64,000 nucleotides of DNA from assembly GCA_009692185.1 (NCBI GenBank), contig SHZT01000003.1, positions 1-64,000 of the forward strand. Reading direction: 5' to 3'. The notes under the pieces are model-generated. The model ran no database searches and was not told where the DNA came from. It saw only the letters and a program-made list of their open reading frames with translations. The translations under genes were made by a program, and so were the position numbers. Source of the DNA: Gemmatimonadota bacterium. GTDB taxonomy: Bacteria > Gemmatimonadota > Gemmatimonadetes > Gemmatimonadales > GWC2-71-9. Positions 53,269 through 61,191 of the stretch are shown here, piece after piece (within the stretch, counting starts at the first letter, position 1; the number at the start of each line of letters is the position of its first letter).

Positions 53269-53593
53269 GCTCGGCGTGGTGGAGTTCGAGCCCTTCGCCG
53301 GCCAGGCGGTAGCGGAAATGGATCGCGGTATAGCGGCGCGGCATGTCCTCGCGGCGGGTGCCTGTCACTTCCACCACGAGCTTCTTCAAGACCACGCGTT
53401 TCTTCCCGAGGATATCCACGATGTCCACGCTGGAGCAGGAGGCCGCGCCCAGGAGGAACGTGGTCAACGGGCTCGGCGCGGACTTGCCATCGCCGTCAAT
53501 GATCGTGGTGGGTGCGCTGGGCTGGTCGAGTCCGCCGGAGAACATGTGCCCTTCGCCCGTCCACTCGAGGCGGATGGTGCGGGGTGCGGCCAT
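53177..53593 (-). CDS. OsmC/Ohr-family peroxiredoxin-like protein
   Basis: Start at the ATG at 53593 (MAAPRTIRLEWTGEGHMFSG), giving 138 residues; the upstream frame is a shadow of the neighbouring gene. The two family Cys are present in 'LLGAASCSSVDIVDIL' and 'LSMEKYCSAIATLAP', on the central helix and the following helix. OsmC-type proteins reduce organic peroxides and act as dimers in the cytoplasm. It is 5 bases downstream of an outer-membrane protein gene and is followed by another, an unusual setting for OsmC. Confidence 0.82.
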   Translation of the reverse strand: MAAPRTIRLEWTGEGHMFSGGLDQPSAPTTIIDGDGKSAPSPLTTFLLGAASCSSVDIVDILGKKRVVLKKLVVEVTGTRREDMPRRYTAIHFRYRLAGEGLELHHAEHAVQLSMEKYCSAIATLAPDIALTHEVVLA

Positions 53594-53598
53594 TGGGT

Positions 53599-54132
53599 TT
53601 ACCCGCGCCGCGTGGTTAGGCCGACGAAGAACCGGTGCCGGCGGAGCGCGTCTTCCCCGTGGTACTCGACCACCCAGTTCATGTTGCTCCGGAACTTGAG
53701 CTCGAACCCGAGGGCGAACTGCGGCATGAGCTTGGGGCACCCGGACGCCGGTCCGCAGCCGACCGCGCCGCCGCCCTCGCCGTACAGCCCCAGGCCGAAC
53801 GCGATGTACGGCACGGCCCGTTCGGTGTCCGGTGTGAAGCGGTACATCAACTCGACGTTGCCGACGTAGGTCGCCGCTCCGCCCCCTGCCCCGATCTCGA
53901 TCGAGGGCCGCAGGCGGACCCGGCCGCTGTAGATGTCCGCGACCTCAACCGCCATGCTGGCGATAGCCTGGTTGGGTCCCTTGAAATCCACGCCCAGCCG
54001 GGAGCTGAAGCCGAAGATCCCGAATTTCACCGTCGTCGGAGGCGAGGTGTCCTCGGTCGGCGGGGCGAAATCCTGCGCCGCGGCGGTAGAAGCGATGACA
54101 AGCAACGCGGCAACCAGCGAAAAAGCGCGCAT
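53599..54132 (-). CDS. Small outer-membrane beta-barrel protein
   Basis: Start at the ATG at 54132 with TGAGGTG upstream; 177 residues. Signal peptide MRAFSLVAALLVIASTAAAQ is followed by alternating strands typical of eight-stranded barrels (FGIFGFSSRLGVDFKGPNQ, IASMAVEVADIYSGRVRLRPSIEIGAGGG, ATYVGNVELMYRFTPD, PYIAFGLGLYGEGGG, LMPQFALGFELKFRSNMNWVVEYHG) and an aromatic end (HRFFVGLTTRRG). A Cys pair sits in a loop (GCGPASGCP). Its role is unknown. It is the first gene of a short unit with osmC. Confidence 0.65.
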   Translation of the reverse strand: MRAFSLVAALLVIASTAAAQDFAPPTEDTSPPTTVKFGIFGFSSRLGVDFKGPNQAIASMAVEVADIYSGRVRLRPSIEIGAGGGAATYVGNVELMYRFTPDTERAVPYIAFGLGLYGEGGGAVGCGPASGCPKLMPQFALGFELKFRSNMNWVVEYHGEDALRRHRFFVGLTTRRG

Positions 54133-54301
54133 GAGCACCTCAGGGAAGTTTCGGGGAGTCATCGGCATCTGCCGGACTCCTTAATCAAGGATAGCGTACA
54201 CATGCACCTGCCGGGGGGCCCTGATGGCGGTATTGCTTGCCCACCCCCAATCGCCCCGGTAGCTTCCAACTTCCAAACGCCTCGGGCCCCGGGTAGACAC
54301 G

Positions 54302-54759
54302 ATGGATCTCGCCCTCATCAAACAAGCCGCCTCTTCGCTAATCTGGAAGAGGACGAGATCGCCCGTGTTGCCGAGATCTGCAAGGAACAGAGCTTCAAGT
54401 TCGGCGTGGCAATCTTCAAAGAGGGCGAGCCGGGGAATCGGCTGTTCATTATTTCCAAGGGCGATGTGCGGATCTCGCGGCAGGTGCCCGGGTCGGGGGA
54501 AGAGGCCCTGACGGTGCTCAAGCCGGGGTCGTGTTTCGGCGAAATGGCGGTGTTCGACCGGTCCGACCGTTCGACTGACGCCATTGCCAACACCGACTGC
54601 ACCCTGCTCACGATCAGCCGTTCCGATTTCGAAATGCTGCTCGACTTCAACCGCGATATCGCCTACAAGGTGCTCTGGCAGGTGACGCGCCTGATGTGCG
54701 AACGCCTGCGGACGGCCAACGACAACCTGCGGGCCTTTCTGGCGATGTCGATGTTTTGA
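54302..54759 (+). CDS. Cyclic-nucleotide-binding domain protein with apparent frameshift
   Basis: The ATG at 54302 starts MDLALIKQA, a normal beginning for this small family, but the frame then runs into unrelated text. The rest of the domain continues in the -1 frame from about 54330 (RLFANLEEDEIARVAEICKEQSFKFGVAIFKEGEPGNRLFIISKGDVRISRQV... CFGEMAVFDRSDRSTDAIANTDCTLLTISRSDFEMLL... FLAMSMF). The phosphate-binding cassette GEMAVFDRSDRSTDAIA is close to consensus, with Arg before the final Ala. There is no DNA-binding domain. A single missing base between ~54320 and 54340 would restore one 152-residue protein; a sequencing error, a recent mutation or programmed shifting are all possible. Confidence 0.65.
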
Positions 54760-54784
54760 CGGTCGAGACGGTCAGGACGGTCGG
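54758..54784. repeat. Tandem 9-mer GACGGTCNN
   Basis: Three copies of a 9-base unit (GACGGTC plus GA, AG or GG) start at the stop of the CNB gene and run toward the TPR gene end. It lies between converging genes and may contribute to termination. Confidence 0.6.
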
Positions 54785-54791
54785 GACCCTC

Positions 54792-55904
54792 TTACCGAAC
54801 GATTCTCAGCAAGCCCGCCACCGCACTGCCCCGCACAAACGCCTCGGCATCACTGGCAGGAATCACGATCCCCGTTGTTGCCTGGTTCCGCCGAGCGACT
54901 TCTTCCATGTAATCCATGATCGACTCGCCGGTGCATTGCCGGTCGTCGCGGCGCATTTGCAGGACGATTTCGTCCCACGTGCCGGTGTAGGTGATTCCGT
55001 CGTTCGTGGCGACGCGGTGCAGTTCACCCGGCGCCCGGCGCATGCCGTGCAGCTCGGAGACCAGCGCGCCGAACAGCTCGAGCTGGCGGGGATCGCGGAT
55101 CGTGCCATCGGGGTGGGTGGACTCGATTTCCATCAGCAGCCGGTCTTCGGGCTGGAGTTCCTCGGCCAGCTGCTTGAGCCGCGAGATCCACGGCACCACT
55201 TCGGGGTCGTCGGATGGCAAGCGGTAGATGGACTTCTTGAGCTCGATCAGCCGCCAGACCGCCAGCTCTTCAAGATGGTCTTCCGGCTCGGTGCGCTCGA
55301 GGTGATAGAGCGACGCATCGTACTCGCCCCGGTCATAGAGCACGTTGCCGAGGTAGATGCGCGCCTCGGCGTGGGTCACGTCGAGTTCGATTGCACGGCG
55401 GAGCCAGCGGAGGGAGCCGGCTTCGTCTCCCAGGCGGTGCAACGCGTACGCGAGGCAGGCAGCGGCCTCGGTGGACTCGGCATGGACCTTGGTGCAGAGC
55501 TCGAAGTAGCGGCGGGCGCCGTCTATCAAGCCTTCGCGGAAGAGCGCCCGGCCCAGCTGGAGCACCAGGTCGTGGTCTTCGCGGAAGCCCAGCGCGAGAA
55601 CGCGCTCGAAGCACTGGAGGGCGCGCTCATGGTGCCCGAACTTGAGCAGTACTTCGCCCAGCCCGGCCAGTGCGTCTTCGTGATCCGGATCCAGCGCGAG
55701 CGCTTCGTCGAAGCTGGTGCGTGCCCAGAGAAACTCATCGCGCGCCAGGCGCGCGTAGGCCAGCCCCACGTGAAGCTCCACCGCGAACGGATACACTTCC
55801 AGCCCGTCGCGGAGAACTTCTACTGCTTCGTCGTATCGACCTTCATTGTAGAGTTGGTGCGCCCGCTCGCCATAATCGTCGGAACTGAGGAAAGAATCCG
55901 ACAT
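54792..55904 (-). CDS. TPR-repeat protein
   Basis: Start at the ATG at 55904 (MSDSFLSSDDYGERAHQLY); 370 residues. At least six TPR units fill residues ~10-230 (e.g. AHQLYNEGRYDEAVEVLRDGLEVYP, VGLAYARLARDEFLWARTSFDEALALDPDHEDAL, GEVLLKFGHHERALQCFERVLAL, LAYALHRLGDEAGSLRWLRRAIELD, IYLGNVLYDRGEYDASLYHLER). The C-terminal ~140 residues form a separate alpha/beta domain with 'GITYTGTWDEIVLQMRRDD', 'SIMDYMEEVARRNQATTGIVIPASDAEAFVRGSAVAGLLRI', which looks like a conserved domain in its own right. No signal peptide. Role unknown; a scaffold is likely. Confidence 0.75.
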   Translation of the reverse strand: MSDSFLSSDDYGERAHQLYNEGRYDEAVEVLRDGLEVYPFAVELHVGLAYARLARDEFLWARTSFDEALALDPDHEDALAGLGEVLLKFGHHERALQCFERVLALGFREDHDLVLQLGRALFREGLIDGARRYFELCTKVHAESTEAAACLAYALHRLGDEAGSLRWLRRAIELDVTHAEARIYLGNVLYDRGEYDASLYHLERTEPEDHLEELAVWRLIELKKSIYRLPSDDPEVVPWISRLKQLAEELQPEDRLLMEIESTHPDGTIRDPRQLELFGALVSELHGMRRAPGELHRVATNDGITYTGTWDEIVLQMRRDDRQCTGESIMDYMEEVARRNQATTGIVIPASDAEAFVRGSAVAGLLRIVR

Positions 55905-56017
55905 CCGTGGGGCTCCCAAGGAGGTTGCGCAACTATATAACCCACCGCGACATAGCACAAGCGGTTTGGAGCGCCCGAAATTCCCGCTCGCCCGCGGAGT
56001 TTCTTGTCTTGCGTCAT

Positions 56018-56042
56018 CGGTAACGAGGGGATACCGTTACCG
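56018..56042. promoter_or_regulatory. Operator-like palindrome upstream of the membrane protein gene
   Basis: CGGTAACG-N9-CGTTACCG, a perfect 8-bp inverted repeat, lies 52 bases before the ATG at 56094 and about 115 bases from the divergent TPR gene. The size and spacing fit a dimeric regulator. No binding protein is identified. Confidence 0.45.
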
Positions 56043-56093
56043 CCGCCCGTCATTCTACCCGATTCCCCCAGACCGTTTTCAGGATTTACACCG

Positions 56094-56735
56094 ATGAGTC
56101 AACCTCGCATGTCCCAGCCCCGTTCGTCGCTCGCGATTGCGCTGGGGCAGTACTACACCGGCCCGGTTCGTCCCGGGGTCGCGCTGACCATTGCCGCGGT
56201 GGCGCTGCTCGCGACGCTGGTGGTCGGCGTATTCCACGTCATCATGCTGGGGCGGTCGGGAATGGCCATTTCCGCAGGCCAGCAGACGATGCGGATGCTC
56301 AACCGGTACAACGCGGTGCTCGAGGTGTGGCGCCAGATGGCGGCGCTGCCGGAGAAAGAAATCCAGTTCCCCCAGCAGATTCGCCTGCGCGACAGTATCG
56401 CCTCGGCGCTCCGGACGGAGTTCACCACGCTCCAGGGCACGGTGGGTGACAGCGTTGACAAGCGGCTCATCGGGTCGGTGCTGAGTGACCTGGCGGCGAC
56501 GGTTCCCGGGAGCGGGACGGGGCGAATGGATCTTGGCACGCAGGGACTGGGCGCCATGATCGTCCTCTCGGCGCGGCAGGACTCGGCGCTCTTCCGCGCG
56601 GCGGCTGATTACCAGCGCTCGCAGTTCCTGGCCGCGGTCCTGATCGGCCTCACGGTGATCGCGTCCGCGTCGCTGATCTTCCCGATTTCGTGGGCGTACA
56701 TTCGATACAAGCAGGGCATACCTCCGGGACTCTGA
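56094..56735 (+). CDS. Two-helix membrane protein with helical extracytoplasmic domain
   Basis: 213 residues. One membrane helix near 29-52 (ALTIAAVALLATLVVGVFHVIML) and one near 180-203 (FLAAVLIGLTVIASASLIFPIS) flank ~125 residues rich in helix (QQTMRMLNRYNAVLEVWRQMAALPEKEIQFPQQIRLRDSIASALRTEF...). This is the layout of a four-helix-bundle sensory domain of chemoreceptors or kinases, but no cytoplasmic signalling domain follows; the C-terminus is just IRYKQGIPPGL. It may be a stand-alone sensor accessory or a structural protein. A conserved palindrome upstream suggests regulation. Confidence 0.55.
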   Translation: MSQPRMSQPRSSLAIALGQYYTGPVRPGVALTIAAVALLATLVVGVFHVIMLGRSGMAISAGQQTMRMLNRYNAVLEVWRQMAALPEKEIQFPQQIRLRDSIASALRTEFTTLQGTVGDSVDKRLIGSVLSDLAATVPGSGTGRMDLGTQGLGAMIVLSARQDSALFRAAADYQRSQFLAAVLIGLTVIASASLIFPISWAYIRYKQGIPPGL

Positions 56736-56783
56736 CAGGGGAAAAGGGAAACGGGAAAAGGGAAACGTAGGACCGCGATGGTT

Positions 56784-56826
56784 GGCTCCCCGTGCAATGC
56801 CAAGCATGGGGAGCCTTACTTTTCCC
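56784..56826 (+). terminator. Terminator within a long purine/pyrimidine inverted repeat
   Basis: GGCTCCCC / GGGGAGCC stem with a 16-base loop, followed by TTACTTTTCCCTTTT. It is the core of a larger imperfect palindrome (~56737-56857) in which repeated GGGAAAAGGGAAA tracts pair with TTTCCCTTTTCCC tracts. Confidence 0.65.
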
Positions 56827-56863
56827 TTTTCCCTTTTCCCGTCTCCCCTGACGGGCGTTCAAG

Positions 56864-58087
56864 ATGACCCGATTCACGCCCTACCAACGCCGCCTGTTCG
56901 TCCTTCTCTCCGCCGCAAATTTCTTCGAAGGCTACGACTTTTTCGCGCTGGGCCAGGTTCTCCCGAGTCTCCGGTCGGACTTTGCCTTGTCCGAGGCGGG
57001 GGCCGGGCGGCTGGTGGGGCTCATCGGGCTCGGGACCATTCTCTCGTACTGGGTCGTGCGGCTGGCCGATCGCCTTGGCCGGCGGCGGGTGCTGATGATC
57101 ACGGTGCTAGGCTACGCCGTGTTCACCGGCCTCACCGGGTTTTCGCAGAATGTCTGGGACTTCGGTGTGTACCAGCTCCTCGCGCGGATTTTCCTGATCG
57201 CCGAGTGGGCGCTGGCCATGGTGTATGCGGCGGAAGAATTCCCTGCGGCCAGGCGCGGGTTCGCGATCGGCATGCTCCAGGCGTGGAGCGCGCTCGGGTC
57301 CATCCTGTGTGCGGTAGTCGTGCCCTTCCTGCTCAAGACCGCGTACGGGTGGCGGAGCGTGTACTTCGTCGGGATTGTGCCGTTGTTATTGCTGGCATAT
57401 GCCAGAAGAGGACTGCGGGAAACAGCCCGTTTCGAAGCGATGGCGGCAGGGGGGGCAGGCCGCAGGTTGTTTGCGATCTGGCACACGCCTTACCGTCGCC
57501 GAGTCATCCAGATGGCCCTCATCTGGGGGTTCACGTACATCTGCACGCAGAACGCGGTGTTCTTCTGGAAAGAGTTCGCGGTCTCCGAGCGCGGGCTGAC
57601 GGATGGACAGGTCGGGCTCGCGATTGCGATCGCGTCACTCGTGAGCTTGCCGATGGTGTTCATGGTAGGCCGCGTGTTTGACCATTGGGGCCGGCGGCCG
57701 AGTGCGGTGTTGATCTGCGGGTTATTGGCGGGGTCGGTGGTGGCGGCGTACCAGGCGACGGGCTACTGGGTACTCGTCGCGGCGCTGACCTTCGCGGTGT
57801 TTGCCAACGCGTCGGTGCTTTCATTGCTCAACAGTTTCACGACGGAGCTGTTCCCCACCGAGTGGCGGGGGGATGCGTTTGGCTGGGCCAACAACCTGCT
57901 CGGGCGAATCGGTTACGTGATCGGGCCGATTGTCGTGGGTGCGGCGGCGGGGAGTATCGGGTGGGGGAACGCGGTGTCGCTTACGGCCATCGCTGTGGGC
58001 GTGACGCTTTTGTTCATCATGGTGTGGTTGCCGGAGACGAAGGGGAAGGAGTTGGAGGAGACAGCGCGGGTCGAGTCCGTGGGCTGA
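56864..58087 (+). CDS. MFS transporter, sugar/aromatic-acid porter type
   Basis: 407 residues, twelve membrane helices. 'NFFEGYDFFALGQVLPSL' in helix 1 with acidic residues, the loop 2-3 motif 'RLADRLGRRRVLMIT' and its repeat 'GRVFDHWGRRPSAVLICGLL' in the second half, and 'SFTTELFPTEWRGDAFGWANNLLGRIG' in helix 10-11 match the metabolite:H+ symporter (MHS/AAHS) group. Substrate is not predictable, though organic acids are typical. It follows a terminator and converges on the propeller genes. The 3' end carries a GGGCTGAAGCCC palindrome just past the stop. Confidence 0.85.
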   Translation: MTRFTPYQRRLFVLLSAANFFEGYDFFALGQVLPSLRSDFALSEAGAGRLVGLIGLGTILSYWVVRLADRLGRRRVLMITVLGYAVFTGLTGFSQNVWDFGVYQLLARIFLIAEWALAMVYAAEEFPAARRGFAIGMLQAWSALGSILCAVVVPFLLKTAYGWRSVYFVGIVPLLLLAYARRGLRETARFEAMAAGGAGRRLFAIWHTPYRRRVIQMALIWGFTYICTQNAVFFWKEFAVSERGLTDGQVGLAIAIASLVSLPMVFMVGRVFDHWGRRPSAVLICGLLAGSVVAAYQATGYWVLVAALTFAVFANASVLSLLNSFTTELFPTEWRGDAFGWANNLLGRIGYVIGPIVVGAAAGSIGWGNAVSLTAIAVGVTLLFIMVWLPETKGKELEETARVESVG

Positions 58088-58169
58088 AGCCCGGGGCTGC
58101 CGCCTGACGGGAGAGGGGAGAGGCGGGCCGGCCTACTCACGGTCGGTCCGCGCTTCGGCGGGGCGGTGA

Positions 58170-58260
58170 ATGCCGCCAGGGATGGTGGGAGAAGCGGTGG
58201 TGAGGATCGCACCCCTCACCATCGCCCCACCCACCATCGCCGCTCTCACCATCGCTGTTT
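58170..58260. repeat. Inverted and direct repeats between converging genes
   Basis: Three CACCATCGC direct repeats on the right (about 58219-58255) face an inverted partner on the left (GATGGTGGGAG and GGTGGTGAGG). The block lies between the MFS gene and the propeller gene and probably forms a bidirectional terminator-like structure. No gene is seen here. Confidence 0.5.
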
Positions 58261-58286
58261 CTTTTTCCGACTATCATTCCCTCACG

Positions 58287-59699
58287 CTACCGCACGCTCA
58301 CCTTCTGCGGCTTCGGCGCGCCATCCGGGCCGTTGTCCCAGTCCTGTGCGCTCGACGTGTTCGGAACGCCCCACTGGCGGCCGTTCCAGCCGTCAAACCC
58401 TTCCATCTTGAACGCCCAGAACCCGGTGCTCATGTCGGCGACGACGATGAGACCGTCGGCGTTCCGGATCTCGGCCTGCCAGGCGCCGTTGTTGGCGTTG
58501 TTCACCTGGCGGGATTCGTGCGGACCGTCGTAGGTGCGGTAGTACCCGACGGTGTACGGGTTCGTCGGGTCCATCATGTTGAAGACCTGGAGACCGTCTT
58601 CATACGCACCGACGAACACGTACGGCCAGCGCACTTCGTGGTTGTGGGCCAGCGCGTTCCACGACGCCGTCCACGCACCGATCGGCCGGGTGACGGTCTT
58701 GGCCAGCGAATCGCCCTGGGGCTTGAGGTCGATCATCCGCAACGGGGCGTACATGTATTCAGACTCGATAATGGCGTAGCGGCCGGTCGGCTCAGGCGTG
58801 AACGTGTGGCCGTTCTGCATGCCCGCAACACCGGTGACCGAGCTCAGCAGTTTCGGATTGGCGAGGTCGGAGATATCCACCACGTAGTACCCGCCGCCAC
58901 CCGCGGCGTAGAGCCGGTCGGTCTTGCTCGCCGGGTCGTACGCGGCGTAGAAGTCGTGGAAGCCACGGGTTGATGCCTCGGTGGACGAGGGGTTCGTGAC
59001 CGTGCCGACGCGCCAACTCTTCTGGTCGCCGCCCGCCGCGATCTTGTCCACGTCCCAGAGGGCCGCTTCCGGCTTCCCGGACACCGTCGTGATCACCAGC
59101 GGCGCCCCGCTCGAGTGCTTGTAGGCGAAGCTCTCGTGGAACCCACCCTGATACTCGGGACCCCTGATCCGGGCGATCTCCTTGATCTTCGACGTGTCCG
59201 GCAGGCCGGTCATGTCGAAGATGATCGCGCCGAGGTCGCTATCGGGGCCGCCCTGCGAGAACTGGAACGTCTGGAAGAAGTAGTACCGGCCCTTGGTCTT
59301 CACGTACACCGGGCCCAGGGCACCCGACCCGAGATGGAGTTCCGGTTTGTCGATGCGCCAGGAGTACATCACGTACGCCTTGGACGGGTCCTTCAGGTTG
59401 ATGATGTCGAACCCGCTCGGCTGGAAGCGCCGGTCGATGTACGCGTACGGCCGCGACAACTCCTGCTCCAGCTCGATATCCGATACGTGCAGGAACCCGC
59501 CGAGCGGAATGTGCGACAGCACCTTCATGTTCCGGCTGCCGCGTTCACCCGGCTTCGGGTAATTCGTGACGCCCGCGCGCGGCGCGAACGGGCCGGGGTT
59601 GCTGCTGTTCTGGTTCGCGGCGGCCGCTGCGGGCGCCTGGGCGAGAAGCGGCGTTGCAGCCAGCAGCGCGACGACGAAAACCGATAGAACTCGACGCAT
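58287..59699 (-). CDS. Secreted LVIVD-like beta-propeller protein, paralogue A
   Basis: 470 residues. Signal peptide MRRVLSVFVVALLAATPLLAQA, a short Ala/Asn/Pro linker, then repeated blades in which a 'YV.DI/FD..' strand alternates with turn motifs: 'SRPYAYIDRRFQPSGFDIINLKDPSKAYVMYSW', 'GAIIFDMTGLPDTSKIKEIARI', 'GYYVVDISDLANPKLLSSVTG', 'PYVFVGAYEDGLQVFNMMDPTNPYTVGYYR'. This pattern (display of a value, then 'd.s.p..p..v') is that of LVIVD-type propellers. The end has a conserved 'WGVPNTSSAQDWDNGPDGAPKPQKVS'. It is probably extracellular or surface-bound. It lies 18 bases from a close paralogue; function unknown. Confidence 0.75.
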   Translation of the reverse strand: MRRVLSVFVVALLAATPLLAQAPAAAAANQNSSNPGPFAPRAGVTNYPKPGERGSRNMKVLSHIPLGGFLHVSDIELEQELSRPYAYIDRRFQPSGFDIINLKDPSKAYVMYSWRIDKPELHLGSGALGPVYVKTKGRYYFFQTFQFSQGGPDSDLGAIIFDMTGLPDTSKIKEIARIRGPEYQGGFHESFAYKHSSGAPLVITTVSGKPEAALWDVDKIAAGGDQKSWRVGTVTNPSSTEASTRGFHDFYAAYDPASKTDRLYAAGGGGYYVVDISDLANPKLLSSVTGVAGMQNGHTFTPEPTGRYAIIESEYMYAPLRMIDLKPQGDSLAKTVTRPIGAWTASWNALAHNHEVRWPYVFVGAYEDGLQVFNMMDPTNPYTVGYYRTYDGPHESRQVNNANNGAWQAEIRNADGLIVVADMSTGFWAFKMEGFDGWNGRQWGVPNTSSAQDWDNGPDGAPKPQKVSVR

Positions 59700-59717
59700 G
59701 AAAAACCTCCTTAAGAG

Positions 59718-61061
59718 TTAACTGACCTTCTGCGGCTTCGGCGCACCGTCGGGACCGTTGTCCCAGTCCTGCGCGGACGAGATGTTCGGTACTCCCCACT
59801 GGTGCCCGTTCCAGCCATCGAACCCTTCCATCTTGAATGACCAAAAGCCGGTGGTGAGGTCGCTGATCACGACGAGCCCGTCGGCGTTCCGGACATCCAC
59901 GCCGAACGCGCCGTTGCACACGTTGTCGCCGCAGGCGCCGACCTTCGTCGGGCCGTCATACGTGTCGTAGAAGCCCACCGTGTACGGGTTGGTCGGATCC
60001 ATCATGTTGAATACCTGGAGCCCGTCTTCGTAGTGCGACACGAACACGTAGGGCCAGCGCACCTCGGTGTTGTGCGGCAATCCCTTCCAGTCCGCCGTGT
60101 ATGCGCCGACGACGCGGGCGCCTGTCTTCACCAGCGTGTCGCCACGCGGCTTCATGTCGAAAACGCGGAGCGGCGCGTACTGGTACTCCGACTCCGCGAT
60201 GGCGTAGCGGCCGGTGGGGTCGGGCGTAAACGTGTGTCCCCGATTGAGCCCCGACGCGCTCATGGAGCTGAGGAGCCTGGGCTCGGCCACGTTGGTCACG
60301 TCGAACACGAAGTAGCCGCCCGCGCCGGCGCCGTAGAAGCGATCCTGGTGACTCGCCGGGTCGTACCCCACGTAGGCGTCATGCCAGCCGCGGAATACGG
60401 TGCCCGGGGCGGCGTCGGGAGGCGTCGGGTTCTCGATCCGCCCGACCAGTCCCTGCTTGGCGTCGCCCGCCACGAACCGGTCGATATCGTAGATGTGCAT
60501 GAACGGCGACTGCGTCGTGGTGAACACGAGCGACGCGCCGCTCGAGTGCTTGTAGCCGTAGATCTCGTGGAACCCGCCGGGCGCACCCGGCTCACGGATC
60601 CGCCCGACTTCCTTGATCTTGCTGGTGTCGGGCAGGCCGGTCACGTCGAAGACGATCGCGCCCAGGTCCACGTCGGGACCGCCCTGCGAGAACTGGAACG
60701 AGCTGACGTAGTAGTACCGGCCGTGGGTCTTCACGTACGTGGGGCCGAGGCCGCCCGCACCCTGGTGCAGGTCCGGGTTCTCGATCCACCAGTTGTACAT
60801 CACGTAGGCCTTGGCGGGATCCTTGAGGTTGATGATCTGGAACCCCGCGGGGTTGAGCCGCCGGGTCACGTAGGCGTACGGCCGGGACAGCTCCTGCTCG
60901 ATTTCGATATCTGCGATTCGCAGGCCGGCGCCCAGCGGGATATGCGACAGGATCTTCACGTTCCGGCTGCCCTGCTCGCCGGGCTTCCGCTGCGCCTGCG
61001 CGGGGGATACCAAGAGACTGGCCAGCGCTGCCACGGCCAGGGAATAGTGCATGACCTTCAT
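59718..61061 (-). CDS. Secreted LVIVD-like beta-propeller protein, paralogue B
   Basis: Start at the ATG at 61061 (MKVMHYSLAVAALASLLVSPAQAQ) behind GGAGG; 447 residues with a clear signal peptide. It matches its neighbour blade for blade (SRPYAYVTRRLNPAGFQIINLKDPAKAYVMYNWW; GAIVFDVTGLPDTSKIKEVGRI; PYVFVSHYEDGLQVFNMMDPTNPYTVGFYDTYDGP) and ends in the same 'WGVPNISSAQDWDNGPDGAPKPQKVS'. It differs by a short insertion with a Cys pair ('GACGDNVCNGAF') absent from paralogue A. The two are a tandem duplication, probably co-transcribed, with diverged loops. Confidence 0.75.
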   Translation of the reverse strand: MKVMHYSLAVAALASLLVSPAQAQRKPGEQGSRNVKILSHIPLGAGLRIADIEIEQELSRPYAYVTRRLNPAGFQIINLKDPAKAYVMYNWWIENPDLHQGAGGLGPTYVKTHGRYYYVSSFQFSQGGPDVDLGAIVFDVTGLPDTSKIKEVGRIREPGAPGGFHEIYGYKHSSGASLVFTTTQSPFMHIYDIDRFVAGDAKQGLVGRIENPTPPDAAPGTVFRGWHDAYVGYDPASHQDRFYGAGAGGYFVFDVTNVAEPRLLSSMSASGLNRGHTFTPDPTGRYAIAESEYQYAPLRVFDMKPRGDTLVKTGARVVGAYTADWKGLPHNTEVRWPYVFVSHYEDGLQVFNMMDPTNPYTVGFYDTYDGPTKVGACGDNVCNGAFGVDVRNADGLVVISDLTTGFWSFKMEGFDGWNGHQWGVPNISSAQDWDNGPDGAPKPQKVS

Positions 61062-61191
61062 GTTCGGGAATCCTCCAGCAAGAAGACCAACGCGTTGGTG
61101 GAAAGGCCCCTCAAAATTGCCGCGAAGGCGGGACGTAGGCAACCCGGCCCGGAGGTGTCGAGGGTTCCCTCCGGGCCGTTATATTCGGCGA

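Noticed and set aside
53635-54301. Extension of the cyclic-nucleotide-binding frame upstream to 53635
   Set aside because: The upstream part is antisense to an outer-membrane protein gene and has no protein-like pattern; a frameshift with start at 54302 explains the data better.
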